The position numbers and the translations under genes were made by a program. A model generated the notes under the pieces. That model was not told the DNA's origin. It did not search any database and saw nothing but the letters and a program-made list of their open reading frames with translations. Positions 1-7,897 of a stretch of DNA of 64,000 nt are shown here, one piece after another (position 1 is the first letter of the stretch; each line of letters opens with the position of its first letter). Origin of the DNA: an uncultured Lentisphaeraceae bacterium (GTDB lineage Bacteria > Verrucomicrobiota > Kiritimatiellia > RFP12 > DVOR01); the NCBI GenBank assembly GCA_937892925.1, contig CALBHX010000088.1, positions 28,265 through 92,264 of the forward strand. Direction: 5' to 3'.

Positions 1-1043
1 GTGAGACGGGTTTGAGGCAGCGGGGCGGGGCGGCCATCCACGCGCAGTGCCTGTACACGCAGGGCGCCTTGCCCTTTCTGCCGGCGGAGGGTGAGGGCAT
101 AGGTGCCGGGAGCGGTGAGGGTTTTGGCCGTGCCGATGGTGAGGCGCCAGGTTTGGCTGCCGGGGCGGGCGTCTTTGGGGAACCAGCCGTAAGGAATGGA
201 AACGGGGCCTTCTCCGGCAAGGCAGAGAAGCCCCTGAGCGGCTTTCCCGAAATGGGTATCCGCGCCCATGGAGAGAACTTCGCGCAGCAGCGCGGTCATC
301 TCGGCGGCGCGGGCGCGGTCATGGCGGTAGAAGGCGTAGCGAAGAAGCTTGAGCCCCTGGCGCTGATTGATGGAAAGGTGGGCTTTTGGCTTGGCGTCAA
401 GCTGGGCGTAATAGGCCTCGAACCCGGCGGTGTCGCGCTTGTCGCGAAAGGCGCGGACGGCGTCAGCCGGTTTGCCTGCGGGGTCAAACTCCAGCGCGAA
501 ACGCCAGCCGGTTTGATCTTCCGGATCTTGTTTGGTCAGGCATTCCCAGGCGGCTTTAAGGGCGATTGGCTCGCGTGCACGGCGGAGGCCAAGCTCGGGT
601 GCCACGCGCGCCAACGCCTGCCCGGCGGCTTCCGGGGTGTTTTTGGCCAGGAGTGCCGCGATTTCTGCGGCGCGGTGTTTGCCTTTGGCGAGGAGACGGC
701 GCAGGGTTTGGGCGGCGGCCTCGCCGGTTTGAGCCTTCAATCCCTCCGTGAGCATCACACAACGCCCTTTGTTGTCGAAGTAGGCCAGGCCGGGGAGGTT
801 GGCCAGCTCTAGGCGGAAGGCCTTCTGCTTTTCCCATTGGGTGCGGACGGCATCGGTAACCACATCGGGCTGATCCACCGTTTCGAGGGGAATGCCGGCG
901 GCCTCGCGGAATGCAGGGCTTTCCCAGACGGCTTGCAGCCCCGGGGAGGCTTCGCACCAGTCGCTCCCCACCACCAGCACCGCGCGTTGGGCAAAGAGTC
1001 CGCAAGCCAACAGAAGCAGGAGGGCAAGGAGTTTGGTCTTCAT
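1..1043 (-). CDS. Secreted thioredoxin-like protein, 3' part beyond the left edge
   Basis: The reading frame is open from an ATG at 1043 to the window edge, giving about 347 residues with no stop, so the gene is partial. Residues 1-19 (MKTKLLALLLLLACGLFAQ) form a clear signal peptide. Just after it the sequence VVGSDWCEAS, and later LPGLAYFDNKGR, resemble the first strand, a single-cysteine active-site region and the cis-Pro/beta-hairpin region of a thioredoxin fold. The usual second cysteine of CxxC is absent (WCEAS), so it is more likely a thioredoxin-like scaffold than a classic oxidoreductase. The rest is helical and unrecognised. It lies 4 bp after the TonB-like gene; a GAGG ribosome site straddles that gene's stop, so the two are probably translationally coupled. 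An envelope role is inferred. Confidence 0.7.
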   Translation of the reverse strand, partial: MKTKLLALLLLLACGLFAQRAVLVVGSDWCEASPGLQAVWESPAFREAAGIPLETVDQPDVVTDAVRTQWEKQKAFRLELANLPGLAYFDNKGRCVMLTEGLKAQTGEAAAQTLRRLLAKGKHRAAEIAALLAKNTPEAAGQALARVAPELGLRRAREPIALKAAWECLTKQDPEDQTGWRFALEFDPAGKPADAVRAFRDKRDTAGFEAYYAQLDAKPKAHLSINQRQGLKLLRYAFYRHDRARAAEMTALLREVLSMGADTHFGKAAQGLLCLAGEGPVSIPYGWFPKDARPGSQTWRLTIGTAKTLTAPGTYALTLRRQKGQGALRVQALRVDGRPAPLPQTRL

Positions 1044-1047
1044 GGCG

Positions 1048-1872
1048 TTACCTCACGATAATCTGGAGTTCCACAGTGGGATAGTGGGAAAGGAAGTCGG
1101 CCGAAAGGCCGCTCACACGGCGGGCACTCCGGCAGGCTTGCAGCACCTGCGCATCGAAGGCGGCGTCTCCAGAGCTTTTGCTCAGGCGCAGGCTTCGCAC
1201 GCTGCCGCCGCTGCCAAAGGTGATGGAGAGAACCGGCGCACGGCCTGTAGGCGAAGCTTCCACGCCGTATTCCTCGCATTGCGCACGGAACGTATCGCGA
1301 ATGCGGCCGTAACAGCGAGAGGTCTCATTCGGCGGAATCTGGTTGCGGTTGCCCGCTTTTGCGCCCGCCCCGAGCAATCGGCGGATTTCATCGTCGGAGA
1401 GTTTTTTGGCGGTGGCGGCTTTGGTGCGATCTTTCTTGCCTTGGGTGACCGGGCCGACGCGTTCGCCTTTTTTGATAACGATCGGTTTCTTTTCGGCTTT
1501 CTTTTTCTCGGGAGTCTTCTCCTGCTTTTTCTCCTGCTTTTTCTCCGGCTTAGGTTCCGTTTTCTTTTCGGGTTTAGGCGGCGGAATAGGGTCTGGATCG
1601 GGCAGCGGCGGAGGAAGCAGATCCGGCTCCGGAATGGGGTCGGGCTTGGCAGGTTCGGGTTCCGGCTCATTCGGCGGTTCGGTCGCCTCGTTGGGCTCCT
1701 CAGCTAGGCGGTCGGCGGCATTCTCTTCGGTAACGACGAGAAAGTCTACCGGGATAATTTCTTCTTTGGGCGAGGCGTGGCATCCGCCGAATGAAAGCAG
1801 CCCCAGCGCGCCGAACAGCGCGGCGTTGATGAGCAGCGAAAGGCTGATACTGCGTTTGGTTTCGCGATCCAT
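1048..1872 (-). CDS. TonB/TolA-family energy-transducing protein
   Basis: A 274-residue protein starting at the ATG at 1872, chosen because an AGGGGGG ribosome site precedes it; the upstream in-frame ATG lacks one. It has a short cytoplasmic start, one membrane segment (about residues 9-28), a long Pro/Glu/Lys-rich linker (about 58-135) and a C-terminal TonB-type domain (about 184-274: CYGRIRDTF, then LSITFGSGGSVRSLRL, FDAQVLQACRSA, VELQIIVR). Family members span the periplasm and transmit proton-motive force from ExbBD/TolQR to the outer membrane. No ExbB/D or TolQ/R homologue is visible here, so TonB versus TolA cannot be decided; TolB and Pal are encoded at 23-25 kb. A GGC at residues 29-31 right after the hydrophobic segment is unusual for TonB and leaves lipidation possible. 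Confidence 0.82.
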   Translation of the reverse strand: MDRETKRSISLSLLINAALFGALGLLSFGGCHASPKEEIIPVDFLVVTEENAADRLAEEPNEATEPPNEPEPEPAKPDPIPEPDLLPPPLPDPDPIPPPKPEKKTEPKPEKKQEKKQEKTPEKKKAEKKPIVIKKGERVGPVTQGKKDRTKAATAKKLSDDEIRRLLGAGAKAGNRNQIPPNETSRCYGRIRDTFRAQCEEYGVEASPTGRAPVLSITFGSGGSVRSLRLSKSSGDAAFDAQVLQACRSARRVSGLSADFLSHYPTVELQIIVR

Positions 1873-1887
1873 GGTGTTGTCCCCCCT

Positions 1888-1896
1888 ATTGTAACA
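1888..1896 (-). promoter_or_regulatory. Extended -10 promoter element of the TonB-like gene
   Basis: Read on the minus strand this is TGT-TACAAT, 15 bases before the ATG at 1872. No good -35 is seen at 17 bases, as expected for an extended -10. The predicted start point leaves a leader of only about 8 nt. A GGGCAGG/CCTGCCC hairpin (1913-1933) lies just upstream, between this promoter and the preceding methyltransferase gene. Confidence 0.55.
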
Positions 1897-1956
1897 CGGC
1901 AAATCCCCTCTCGGGCAGGGTTTGCGCCTGCCCTGCGTGCTGTTGTAGACAGGGGG

Positions 1957-3177
1957 TTACGCCTCTTCCCGGCCATCCTGCCCGGCATTCAACCCCAGGG
2001 CGCGCCCGATATAGGGCTCCACGCCCCAGAACGCGCACAGCGCCTGATATTCCGCCAGCGCTTCGCCCAGTCCGGGGCGCAGCCCGCGCTCCGCGCGGAT
2101 CAGGATATTGCGGCCGGTCGCTTCCTGCGAAACGAACTCCATCACGCGGGCTCGATACCCACGGATGCGCAGCACCTGCGCCCGAAACGTATCGGTCAGC
2201 AGATCGGCCAGCCGCTCACGCAGAATTCCATGGCGCAGCACCGCCCGCATCGGCCCGCCGCCCGTCAGCGCATGATGCAGCTCATGTTGGCAGCACGGCA
2301 CGCAGAGAATGCTCCGCGCGCGGTGGGTAATGGCCGCCAGCAGCGCGTCATCCGTTGCCGTGTCGCAGGCGTGCAGGCTCATCACCAGATCCGGCGCATC
2401 GGGGAGCTTCGCTTCGGCAATGGCGCAGGCTTGAAAGGTAACCTCATCCTCAATCCCCAGATCGGCGGCCATCTGGCGTGCGCTTTCCACCACCCCCGCG
2501 TTGCGGTCTATCCCCACCACGCAGACGTTCGGCCAGCCCTTGGCCAGCGTGAGATACCGGTGAAGCGCCAGTGTGAGATAGGCTTTGCCGCATCCGCAGT
2601 CAATCACTGTATAGCGCGCGGGCGGCGCTTCCGGCAGCAGCGGCTCAACCGCCCGCAGCAGGGCATTGACCTGATCGTACTTGCCGCGCATCGAAGCTTT
2701 CAGTGCTCCGCGGTCATCTGCCAGCCCCAGCACCCGCAGCAGCGCGGTGGCGTCAAAGGCATTCAGCGGCTGATTTTTGGCGCGGTCGTGCGTCTGTTCA
2801 GGCATCGGTGCGGCTGCACCGGAAGCCGTGGTTTTCGGCTTTCCGCGCGCCACGAGCGGGCGCCCCTTTTTGGTGATGCGCACGTGCAGATCGCCTGCGG
2901 CGGTTACCAGGTGCAGGTCGCGTTTGCCCTTTTGGGCAAGGATCTGCTCCAACCCTTTGCGCGCCGCACCCTCGGAGAGATTGCGCACCTGTGTTTGCCC
3001 CCCATCGGTCATTTCGGCCTGGAAGAACGATTCCCCTTTCAGGCGCACCGGGCGCAGGGAAATACGAAAGGGCGTCCCCTCTCGGCGGAGCGATTGCGTC
3101 AGGCGGATAAAGCCCTCGTCGAACACGCGGGCGCGGATTTCATCAGCAAGGTCTTGTGGAAGCGTGTCGTCAGTCAT
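1957..3177 (-). CDS. SAM-dependent methyltransferase (Methyltransf_32-like)
   Basis: A 406-residue protein. Residues 1-180 are an N-terminal extension with no family I can name. Residues 185-300 are a class I Rossmann methyltransferase: motif I VIDCGCGKAYL (191-201), an acidic end of strand 2 (GIDRN, D224), HACDTATDDAL (269-279) and VPCCQHEL (293-300). These last two signatures are characteristic of the Methyltransf_32 / METTL25-RRNAD1-like group; the substrate is unknown, with RNA likely by family. Its ATG lies inside the left 24-bp direct repeat (3167-3190). The other copy of this repeat carries the end of the ClC gene, so before the restriction-modification insertion this start codon overlapped the ClC stop (CATGACTGAC). 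No Shine-Dalgarno is evident, consistent with original translational coupling to ClC. Confidence 0.8.
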   Translation of the reverse strand: MTDDTLPQDLADEIRARVFDEGFIRLTQSLRREGTPFRISLRPVRLKGESFFQAEMTDGGQTQVRNLSEGAARKGLEQILAQKGKRDLHLVTAAGDLHVRITKKGRPLVARGKPKTTASGAAAPMPEQTHDRAKNQPLNAFDATALLRVLGLADDRGALKASMRGKYDQVNALLRAVEPLLPEAPPARYTVIDCGCGKAYLTLALHRYLTLAKGWPNVCVVGIDRNAGVVESARQMAADLGIEDEVTFQACAIAEAKLPDAPDLVMSLHACDTATDDALLAAITHRARSILCVPCCQHELHHALTGGGPMRAVLRHGILRERLADLLTDTFRAQVLRIRGYRARVMEFVSQEATGRNILIRAERGLRPGLGEALAEYQALCAFWGVEPYIGRALGLNAGQDGREEA

Positions 3178-3190
3178 GGGTCAGGCGGAG
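3167..3190. repeat. 24-bp direct repeat, left copy, flanking the R-M island
   Basis: Positions 3167-3190 are identical over all 24 bases to 5058-5081 and in the same orientation; the flanking bases differ on both sides. This copy contains the start codon of the methyltransferase gene (3175-3177). The pair brackets 1867 bp that hold only the restriction and modification genes, so it looks like a target duplication made on insertion. Confidence 0.95.
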
Positions 3191-3204
3191 GTGTTAGGGT
3201 GGAA

Positions 3205-4224
3205 TTAGAGGGCGATTTGTTCCGGCGTTTCTGATAAGAGGCTTTCTTCGCAAAGATGGAGCTTCTTGATGGCGGCCTTTAGAGCAATGTCTGATTGGTC
3301 GATGCCGATCCATGTTCGCCCGGCACGGGCAGCAGCGGCAAGCGTGGTTCCAGATCCACAGAAGCAGTCCAATACAATGGAAGAAGGGTTAGACGAGGTT
3401 TCAATGATACGATCGAGAAGCTGTGCGTTTTTCTCGGTGGGGTAAACGGGATACATCGGATCCTTGTAGGCTTCCCAAATATCTTGCATGCGTTTCCCAA
3501 CTTTTTCATCGGCATAGATTTTTTTTCTTGGGTTCCCGGTGGCGGACCATTCGATGAGCCCTTGAGTATCCCAAGCTTCAAGGGCGTCAACATCTGTTCG
3601 CCAGTGGCGCCCCTTTGGGGGAAATAGCCCCCTGAACGGTTTCGGGGCGTTCGTTTCTCCCGGCGCGTGGATGGGGACAGTGGTATAACGGCGTCCGTCT
3701 GCGTCTTGTTTTGGGAAAAGGCGTTCAATATCTTCCCCGGAATAGGCTTCATACGGCTCGTGCCAAATGGGGTTGGAACCCTTTGAGTAAAACAAAATCA
3801 TGTCTTTGACGTTACCGAATCCAATGCGTTTGAAATTTTTGGGATTACACTTGATGCGTGTGATATCGTTACGGAAGTTTTCAATTCCGAAGACTTCGTC
3901 CATCATCACTTTGAGGTAATGTCCGATTTTATAGTCGGTATGAAGATAAAGCGAGCCTCGTTCAGACAATAATTCCCGTAAGAGAATCAAGCGTTCCCGG
4001 AGAAATTCCACGAACGCTTTTCCCTTCAAAACATCCGTGTAGGCAACGGTTCCGCCCTTCACGGCGCTAATGGTGGAGGCCCGGCCTTCGGAGACCGTGA
4101 ATGTTCCATTTGTTGCAAAGGGTGGATCAATATAAACTAGATCGATCTTCCCTCTCAACCCGCGTTCATTTAGGAGGTAGGAAAGGCCTTTGAGATTTTC
4201 AGCGTGAAGGAGTAGGTTATTCAT
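3205..4224 (-). CDS. Type II DNA methyltransferase (beta-class, N6-A or N4-C)
   Basis: A 339-residue DNA amino-methyltransferase. The catalytic DPPF motif is at 33-36 (VYIDPPF) and the SAM-binding FCGSGT motif near the C-terminus at 288-293, followed by GIDQS. This order, catalytic motif first, is that of the beta class. DPPF is compatible with N6-adenine or N4-cytosine methylation. It would protect host DNA from the endonuclease encoded immediately upstream, whose stop is 5 bp before this ATG. Residues 150-270 (containing KGRHWRTDVDAL) probably form the target-recognition region; the recognition sequence cannot be read from the protein. Base composition is much lower in G+C than the flanking genes. 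Confidence 0.9.
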   Translation of the reverse strand: MNNLLLHAENLKGLSYLLNERGLRGKIDLVYIDPPFATNGTFTVSEGRASTISAVKGGTVAYTDVLKGKAFVEFLRERLILLRELLSERGSLYLHTDYKIGHYLKVMMDEVFGIENFRNDITRIKCNPKNFKRIGFGNVKDMILFYSKGSNPIWHEPYEAYSGEDIERLFPKQDADGRRYTTVPIHAPGETNAPKPFRGLFPPKGRHWRTDVDALEAWDTQGLIEWSATGNPRKKIYADEKVGKRMQDIWEAYKDPMYPVYPTEKNAQLLDRIIETSSNPSSIVLDCFCGSGTTLAAAARAGRTWIGIDQSDIALKAAIKKLHLCEESLLSETPEQIAL

Positions 4225-4229
4225 ATTTG

Positions 4230-5012
4230 TTACAACGCGTGGAGAAACTCTCTCAACACGAGGGCGCTCATGATGTTCTGATTTTGCAGGGAGGAGGTGA
4301 GTTCCCGATACAGTTTCCCCTGGTTTGGAATATAAAGTACGCCGTCAAGAATAGCCACTTTGACAGCGTGCACGTTAGACGCTGTCAGCGTAGAAATGGC
4401 GTCATTGAATTGCGCATTCTGGTGCCCGCCGAAGTCGGTTAGGAATTTGGCTTCTCCAATGATGTATTTCCCATGAAAACGCGCAACGAAATCCAGCCCT
4501 TTTGATCGCTGATAATGCAGATGTTCTCGTGCGAAGCGTTGCATTCCAGCATCTCCTTCATCAAGGATGGCGTCATCCTTGGAAGAAAGAAATGCTTTCA
4601 GTGGGATGGGAAATATACCTAAAGCACCGGATTTGACCCAGTTTCTAAAACAAGGCCCCATTTGTCGATTGGTTTCTTTGGGTACGCTGCAATGTTTGTA
4701 AAGCTCGCTCAGTCCGAGCTCGTAAATACGTCCGGAAAGGCGATTGACGGTTCTTGGATTTAGGACTAATGCTTTCGGCATTTTACGTAAAAAGGCTACA
4801 TATCCATCTTTGATTGGGAACGTCTCAAACTTCAGAAGCGTTTGAATAAGAGCTTGGTTGTCTTTTGTGTCAAAAGCTTGCTCTACGCGTTGCCATAGCT
4901 TCTCATCAATTTCACGCAGACCGTTTGGCAGCGTAGGATAAACACGAAAAAGGTCGTCCAGATAAGACCGTTGGCTGGCATAATCAAGACTAAGTTGTAG
5001 GTAAGAGTTCAT
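4230..5012 (-). CDS. Type II restriction endonuclease, PD-(D/E)XK type
   Basis: A 260-residue protein with a PD-(D/E)XK-like core: D174 (GLDFVARF), then E187 and K189 (IIGEAKF), followed by DFGGHQNAQFNDA. This is the arrangement of metal-dependent type II restriction enzymes. I cannot assign the family with certainty; Tsp45I-like enzymes would be the first to compare. The gene precedes and is co-directional with its methyltransferase (5-bp gap), so the pair forms a compact R-then-M module. No Shine-Dalgarno is seen and only 45 bp separate its ATG from the right-hand repeat, so it may be expressed by read-through from the ClC operon or by a weak local promoter. AT-rich composition supports recent acquisition. 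Confidence 0.82.
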   Translation of the reverse strand: MNSYLQLSLDYASQRSYLDDLFRVYPTLPNGLREIDEKLWQRVEQAFDTKDNQALIQTLLKFETFPIKDGYVAFLRKMPKALVLNPRTVNRLSGRIYELGLSELYKHCSVPKETNRQMGPCFRNWVKSGALGIFPIPLKAFLSSKDDAILDEGDAGMQRFAREHLHYQRSKGLDFVARFHGKYIIGEAKFLTDFGGHQNAQFNDAISTLTASNVHAVKVAILDGVLYIPNQGKLYRELTSSLQNQNIMSALVLREFLHAL

Positions 5013-5057
5013 GGACGTTTTGGCGGGTTGAGCGTTTAGTATGGTAAAAGAACCCTT

Positions 5058-5081
5058 TCGTCAGTCATGGGTCAGGCGGAG
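5058..5081. repeat. 24-bp direct repeat, right copy, flanking the R-M island
   Basis: Perfect copy of 3167-3190. Here it encodes, on the minus strand, the last residues and stop codon of the ClC gene (stop at 5061-5063). The same bases in the left copy provide the start codon of the methyltransferase gene, so duplication kept both genes whole. Confidence 0.95.
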
Positions 5082-6689
5082 AGAGGGTTTGGGTTTGGAG
5101 GAAGCCCGGCGGCGGCGTTTACGCCCGCGGGTGCGGATGGCTACATCGTGGCGGAGCGAGCCGTGCCGGCGTTGGTGGACGGGGGAGGAGTCGCGGTCGC
5201 GCACCTGGCTCTTGTAAAGTGTCCATCCCGGCGTCAGCAGAAACGAAAGTCCGCACACCCACATAGCCGGCAGCAGCAGGTTGTGGTTGCCCGTGAACTC
5301 GCTCACCATCAGAATGGCTGCCAGCGGCGTGCGCACAGCCGCGGTGAGATAACCCGCCATGCCCAGCATGGCAAAGTTCGAGAGCGAGATTCCCAGCGAA
5401 GGGAAGAGCGTATAGAAGAGCGCGCCCATGCTTGTGCCATACATTGCGCCGCAGAAGAGCGCCGGCCCGAGCATCCCGCCCGCGCCGCCTGAGCCCACGG
5501 TGAATGAGGTGGCCACCGCCTTCAGCACGCCCAGCAGAAACAGCAGCCCAGCCAGCGAGGCGCCTGCAAAACACGGCGCGGCGAACACCTCTGCATTCCC
5601 TTGCAGCGTGGCCTGAATGTAACCATAGCCCGAGGAGAGAATCTGCGGGAAAAAGAGCCCCATTGCGCCCACAAGCAGCCCTCCCAGCAGCGGTTTCATC
5701 CACGGCCTCAGCGTCAGCCGCCGGAACACAATCTCCGTCTGCCGGAAAAACAGAATATTGAAGCGCACCGCCGCCGCAATCAGAAAGGCCAGCGCCGCAT
5801 AAAAGAAGAACTTCACCGGGGAGTTGAACAGATCTTCCGGCGTTGAAAATACCGGCGCCCATCCAAACGCGCACGCATAGGTCATATAGGCAATGGTTGA
5901 GGCCACCATCGAGGGGATCAGCACATCTCCCTCCAGGTCAAACCCCCGATACAGCACTTCCGAAGCAAAGAGTGCCCCCGCCATCGGCGAACGGAAAATC
6001 GCGCCGATGCCTGCGGCCATTCCCGCCGCCATCAAAATCCGCCGTTCATAGGGCGAGAGCCGCAGCATTCGCGCTACAAACGTGCCGCACACGGCTCCAA
6101 TCTGCGTAATCGGCCCTTCAGCTCCGGCCGATCCGCCGGTGCCGATGACCAGCGAAGAGGCAATCACCTTCACCGGCGCCACGGCTACCGGCAGCCGCGT
6201 GGCTGAATGGTGATAGGCGGCAATTACCGTGTCGGTGCCATGCCCGGAAGCCGACGGCGCAAATCGCCGCGCCAGCAGATAGGCCAGCATCGCCCCCAGC
6301 CCCGGCAGCACCAGCCGGATAAACCCCGCCAAGATCGCCCCCAGCGAGGGCACCTCCACGCCTGCCACCGTCCCCCCCGGCCACAGCCTGTCCAGCAGCG
6401 TGTAATGAATCTCCGGCGCGTGCGCCAGCATCGGCTCCCCCGCTGTCGCCGGCACCGCTGCGTGCCCAAACGCCTCAAACGCGTAAACCCGCACCCACTC
6501 GATCATCGAGAAAAACCAGATGGCCATCAGCCCCACCAGCACGCCCACCAACGCGCAGATGAATACCGTCCGCCCCATCTGGAGCGTCTCGCCCTCTGCC
6601 GGCACCCAGAAGCGGAACCACCGCCACGAGGCCCGCCCCCGCTCCAACATGTCCGCCGCTCGCGCGGCGCCCTGTCTGAACAGTTTCAT
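5061..6689 (-). CDS. ClC-family chloride channel or Cl-/H+ antiporter
   Basis: A 542-residue polytopic membrane protein with the three ClC selectivity motifs in order: SGHGTD (about 148-153), GSAGAEGP (186-193, with the gating glutamate at E191) and GGAGGMLGP (401-409). Family members move chloride, some in exchange for protons, across the inner membrane. The C-terminus after about 485 is a charged, Arg/Lys-rich cytoplasmic tail without CBS domains. A separate CBS protein is encoded 1 bp upstream in the same direction, which suggests that regulation is supplied in trans. Its final codons lie in the right 24-bp repeat. Confidence 0.9.
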   Translation of the reverse strand: MKLFRQGAARAADMLERGRASWRWFRFWVPAEGETLQMGRTVFICALVGVLVGLMAIWFFSMIEWVRVYAFEAFGHAAVPATAGEPMLAHAPEIHYTLLDRLWPGGTVAGVEVPSLGAILAGFIRLVLPGLGAMLAYLLARRFAPSASGHGTDTVIAAYHHSATRLPVAVAPVKVIASSLVIGTGGSAGAEGPITQIGAVCGTFVARMLRLSPYERRILMAAGMAAGIGAIFRSPMAGALFASEVLYRGFDLEGDVLIPSMVASTIAYMTYACAFGWAPVFSTPEDLFNSPVKFFFYAALAFLIAAAVRFNILFFRQTEIVFRRLTLRPWMKPLLGGLLVGAMGLFFPQILSSGYGYIQATLQGNAEVFAAPCFAGASLAGLLFLLGVLKAVATSFTVGSGGAGGMLGPALFCGAMYGTSMGALFYTLFPSLGISLSNFAMLGMAGYLTAAVRTPLAAILMVSEFTGNHNLLLPAMWVCGLSFLLTPGWTLYKSQVRDRDSSPVHQRRHGSLRHDVAIRTRGRKRRRRASSKPKPSLRLTHD

Positions 6690-6690
6690 G

Positions 6691-7626
6691 TCAATCTTTA
6701 AGAATTCGCCGGAAGAACAGCCCCACCGGAATTTCCCCGATCAGCCGCTGTTCATCATCCAGCACATAACACACCGCCGCATTCCGTTCGGCCATGTCTG
6801 CGGCAATCTCCTGCGCCGGCGTCCCCGGCAAGCATGTACATACATCCGTATTCATCGCTTCGCACACCCGGATCTGATGCGCCTCCTCTAGCCGTGCCGC
6901 CAAATGGCTCATGGCCACATCCGGCGAAACCGGCGCAAACCCCGGGAACAGCTTGCGGAAACCTTTCGGAATAAAACACCCCAGCAGCGCCCGTGTGTCC
7001 ACCGTCCCCACGAGACGCCCCGCCTCATCGATAATCGGCAGCTCCGTCCGCGCATCGGCCATAAAGTGTTCCAAAGCCTCCGAAAGCGGCTCCGCGGCCC
7101 GGAGCGCCGTCTCCGTCTGCCGCATCAGATCCCCGCCGCAGACATATTCCGGCAGGCTCAGCTCGCTCCGCCGCAGCTGCGCCATTACGTCGCTAGGCTC
7201 CCGCGATGCGGCCAAGCGTTCCGCCGCCCCAGGCTCCCGCAGCAGCTTCGCCAATGCCCGCAGAATTTGCAGATAGCGCGCCGGCTGGCTCTCCGGCACC
7301 AGGAGGAGAAACACCAGCTTCAGCGGTTTTTCCACCCCCTCGGCGGGCACCCCAGCCGGGTAAATCCCAAGCGCCATATACGGCCGCTCAATCCCGCTGA
7401 TGCGCGTATGCGGCAGGGCAACCCCTTCACCCACCGCTGTCGGCGACGTCCGCTCCCGCCGCAGCACCGCATCCACAATCGGCCCGCACGGCACCCCCGG
7501 AAAATGATTCGCCGCCAGCCTCTCTACCAAGGCCGAAACCAAATTGTACATTGAGGGCACCGTCTGATCAAAGACAATGTCCTTTTCCGAAAAAAAGGTG
7601 CTCAACTGAATGGTGTCGTCAGCCAT
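6691..7626 (-). CDS. PTS EIIA (PtsN-type) domain plus two CBS domains
   Basis: A 311-residue protein. Residues 8-145 form a PTS_EIIA_2 domain with the phospho-acceptor histidine in VALPHTR (H73). Residues about 150-305 are two CBS domains (TELPIIDEAGRLVGTV and AAVCYVLDDEQRLIGEI), which in this superfamily bind adenine nucleotides. No sugar-transport EIIB/EIIC is nearby. Its stop is 1 bp before the ClC start, so the two are one operon, and I infer a cytoplasmic regulator that links phosphorylation or energy state to the ClC channel. An AGGGAG ribosome site precedes the ATG. Confidence 0.8.
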   Translation of the reverse strand: MADDTIQLSTFFSEKDIVFDQTVPSMYNLVSALVERLAANHFPGVPCGPIVDAVLRRERTSPTAVGEGVALPHTRISGIERPYMALGIYPAGVPAEGVEKPLKLVFLLLVPESQPARYLQILRALAKLLREPGAAERLAASREPSDVMAQLRRSELSLPEYVCGGDLMRQTETALRAAEPLSEALEHFMADARTELPIIDEAGRLVGTVDTRALLGCFIPKGFRKLFPGFAPVSPDVAMSHLAARLEEAHQIRVCEAMNTDVCTCLPGTPAQEIAADMAERNAAVCYVLDDEQRLIGEIPVGLFFRRILKD

Positions 7627-7651
7627 CTTCTAAACTCCCTGATTGCGCCAT

Positions 7652-7660
7652 AGCATACCA
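7652..7660 (-). promoter_or_regulatory. Extended -10 promoter of the EIIA-ClC operon
   Basis: On the minus strand TGG-TATGCT, 25 bases before the ATG at 7626. The same nine bases occur on the plus strand before the thioesterase gene (61637-61645). Confidence 0.55.
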
Positions 7661-7846
7661 CAACGCTCTGCCCCTTTTCCCGTTCGCGCCGTGTCTTCTG
7701 CCGAGCGCATCCCCCGCCCGGGGTAGGTTCAGCGCCAATTCGGGGCGGACGCGGTTCGCTTTCCTGTGCCGCCTGCCGGCCGGAGCTTTGCCCGTTTCCC
7801 CGCGCTGCCCGCCCAGTGCGCCTTGGCTGACCGCAGGCTGCTTTTT

Positions 7847-7855
7847 TGCTATTCT
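7847..7855 (+). promoter_or_regulatory. Extended -10 element before the deacetylase-like gene
   Basis: TGC-TATTCT, 42 bases before the chosen ATG at 7898; an AAAGGA ribosome site lies at 7881-7886. A TTGGCT at 7823 is too far (21 bases) to be a standard -35. Confidence 0.4.
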
Positions 7856-7897
7856 CATGCGGTATGCGCCGCGAGCGCAGAAAGGATTTGGTTTGCA

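Larger units (their letters stand above)
3191..5057. mobile_element. Inserted restriction-modification island
   Basis: A 1867-bp segment bounded by the 24-bp repeats. It is visibly AT-richer than its surroundings (some lines near 40% G+C by direct count, for example 4741-4800) and contains only the endonuclease and methyltransferase genes plus 14 bp and 45 bp of flank. There is no transposase, integrase or terminal inverted repeat. Removing the segment with one repeat copy would restore a ClC/methyltransferase gene overlap. Insertion with long target duplication is a known outcome for type II R-M genes, described in Helicobacter genome comparisons; that it applies here is inference. Confidence 0.85.

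Noticed and set aside
1913..1933. Hairpin between the methyltransferase and TonB-like genes as a terminator
   Set aside because: The stem is fair (7 bp) but no T-tract follows on either strand; noted only with the promoter entry.
4227..4442. Small plus-strand frame inside the endonuclease gene
   Set aside because: Considered as an R-M control (C) protein, but it shows no helix-turn-helix pattern and overlaps the endonuclease antisense.
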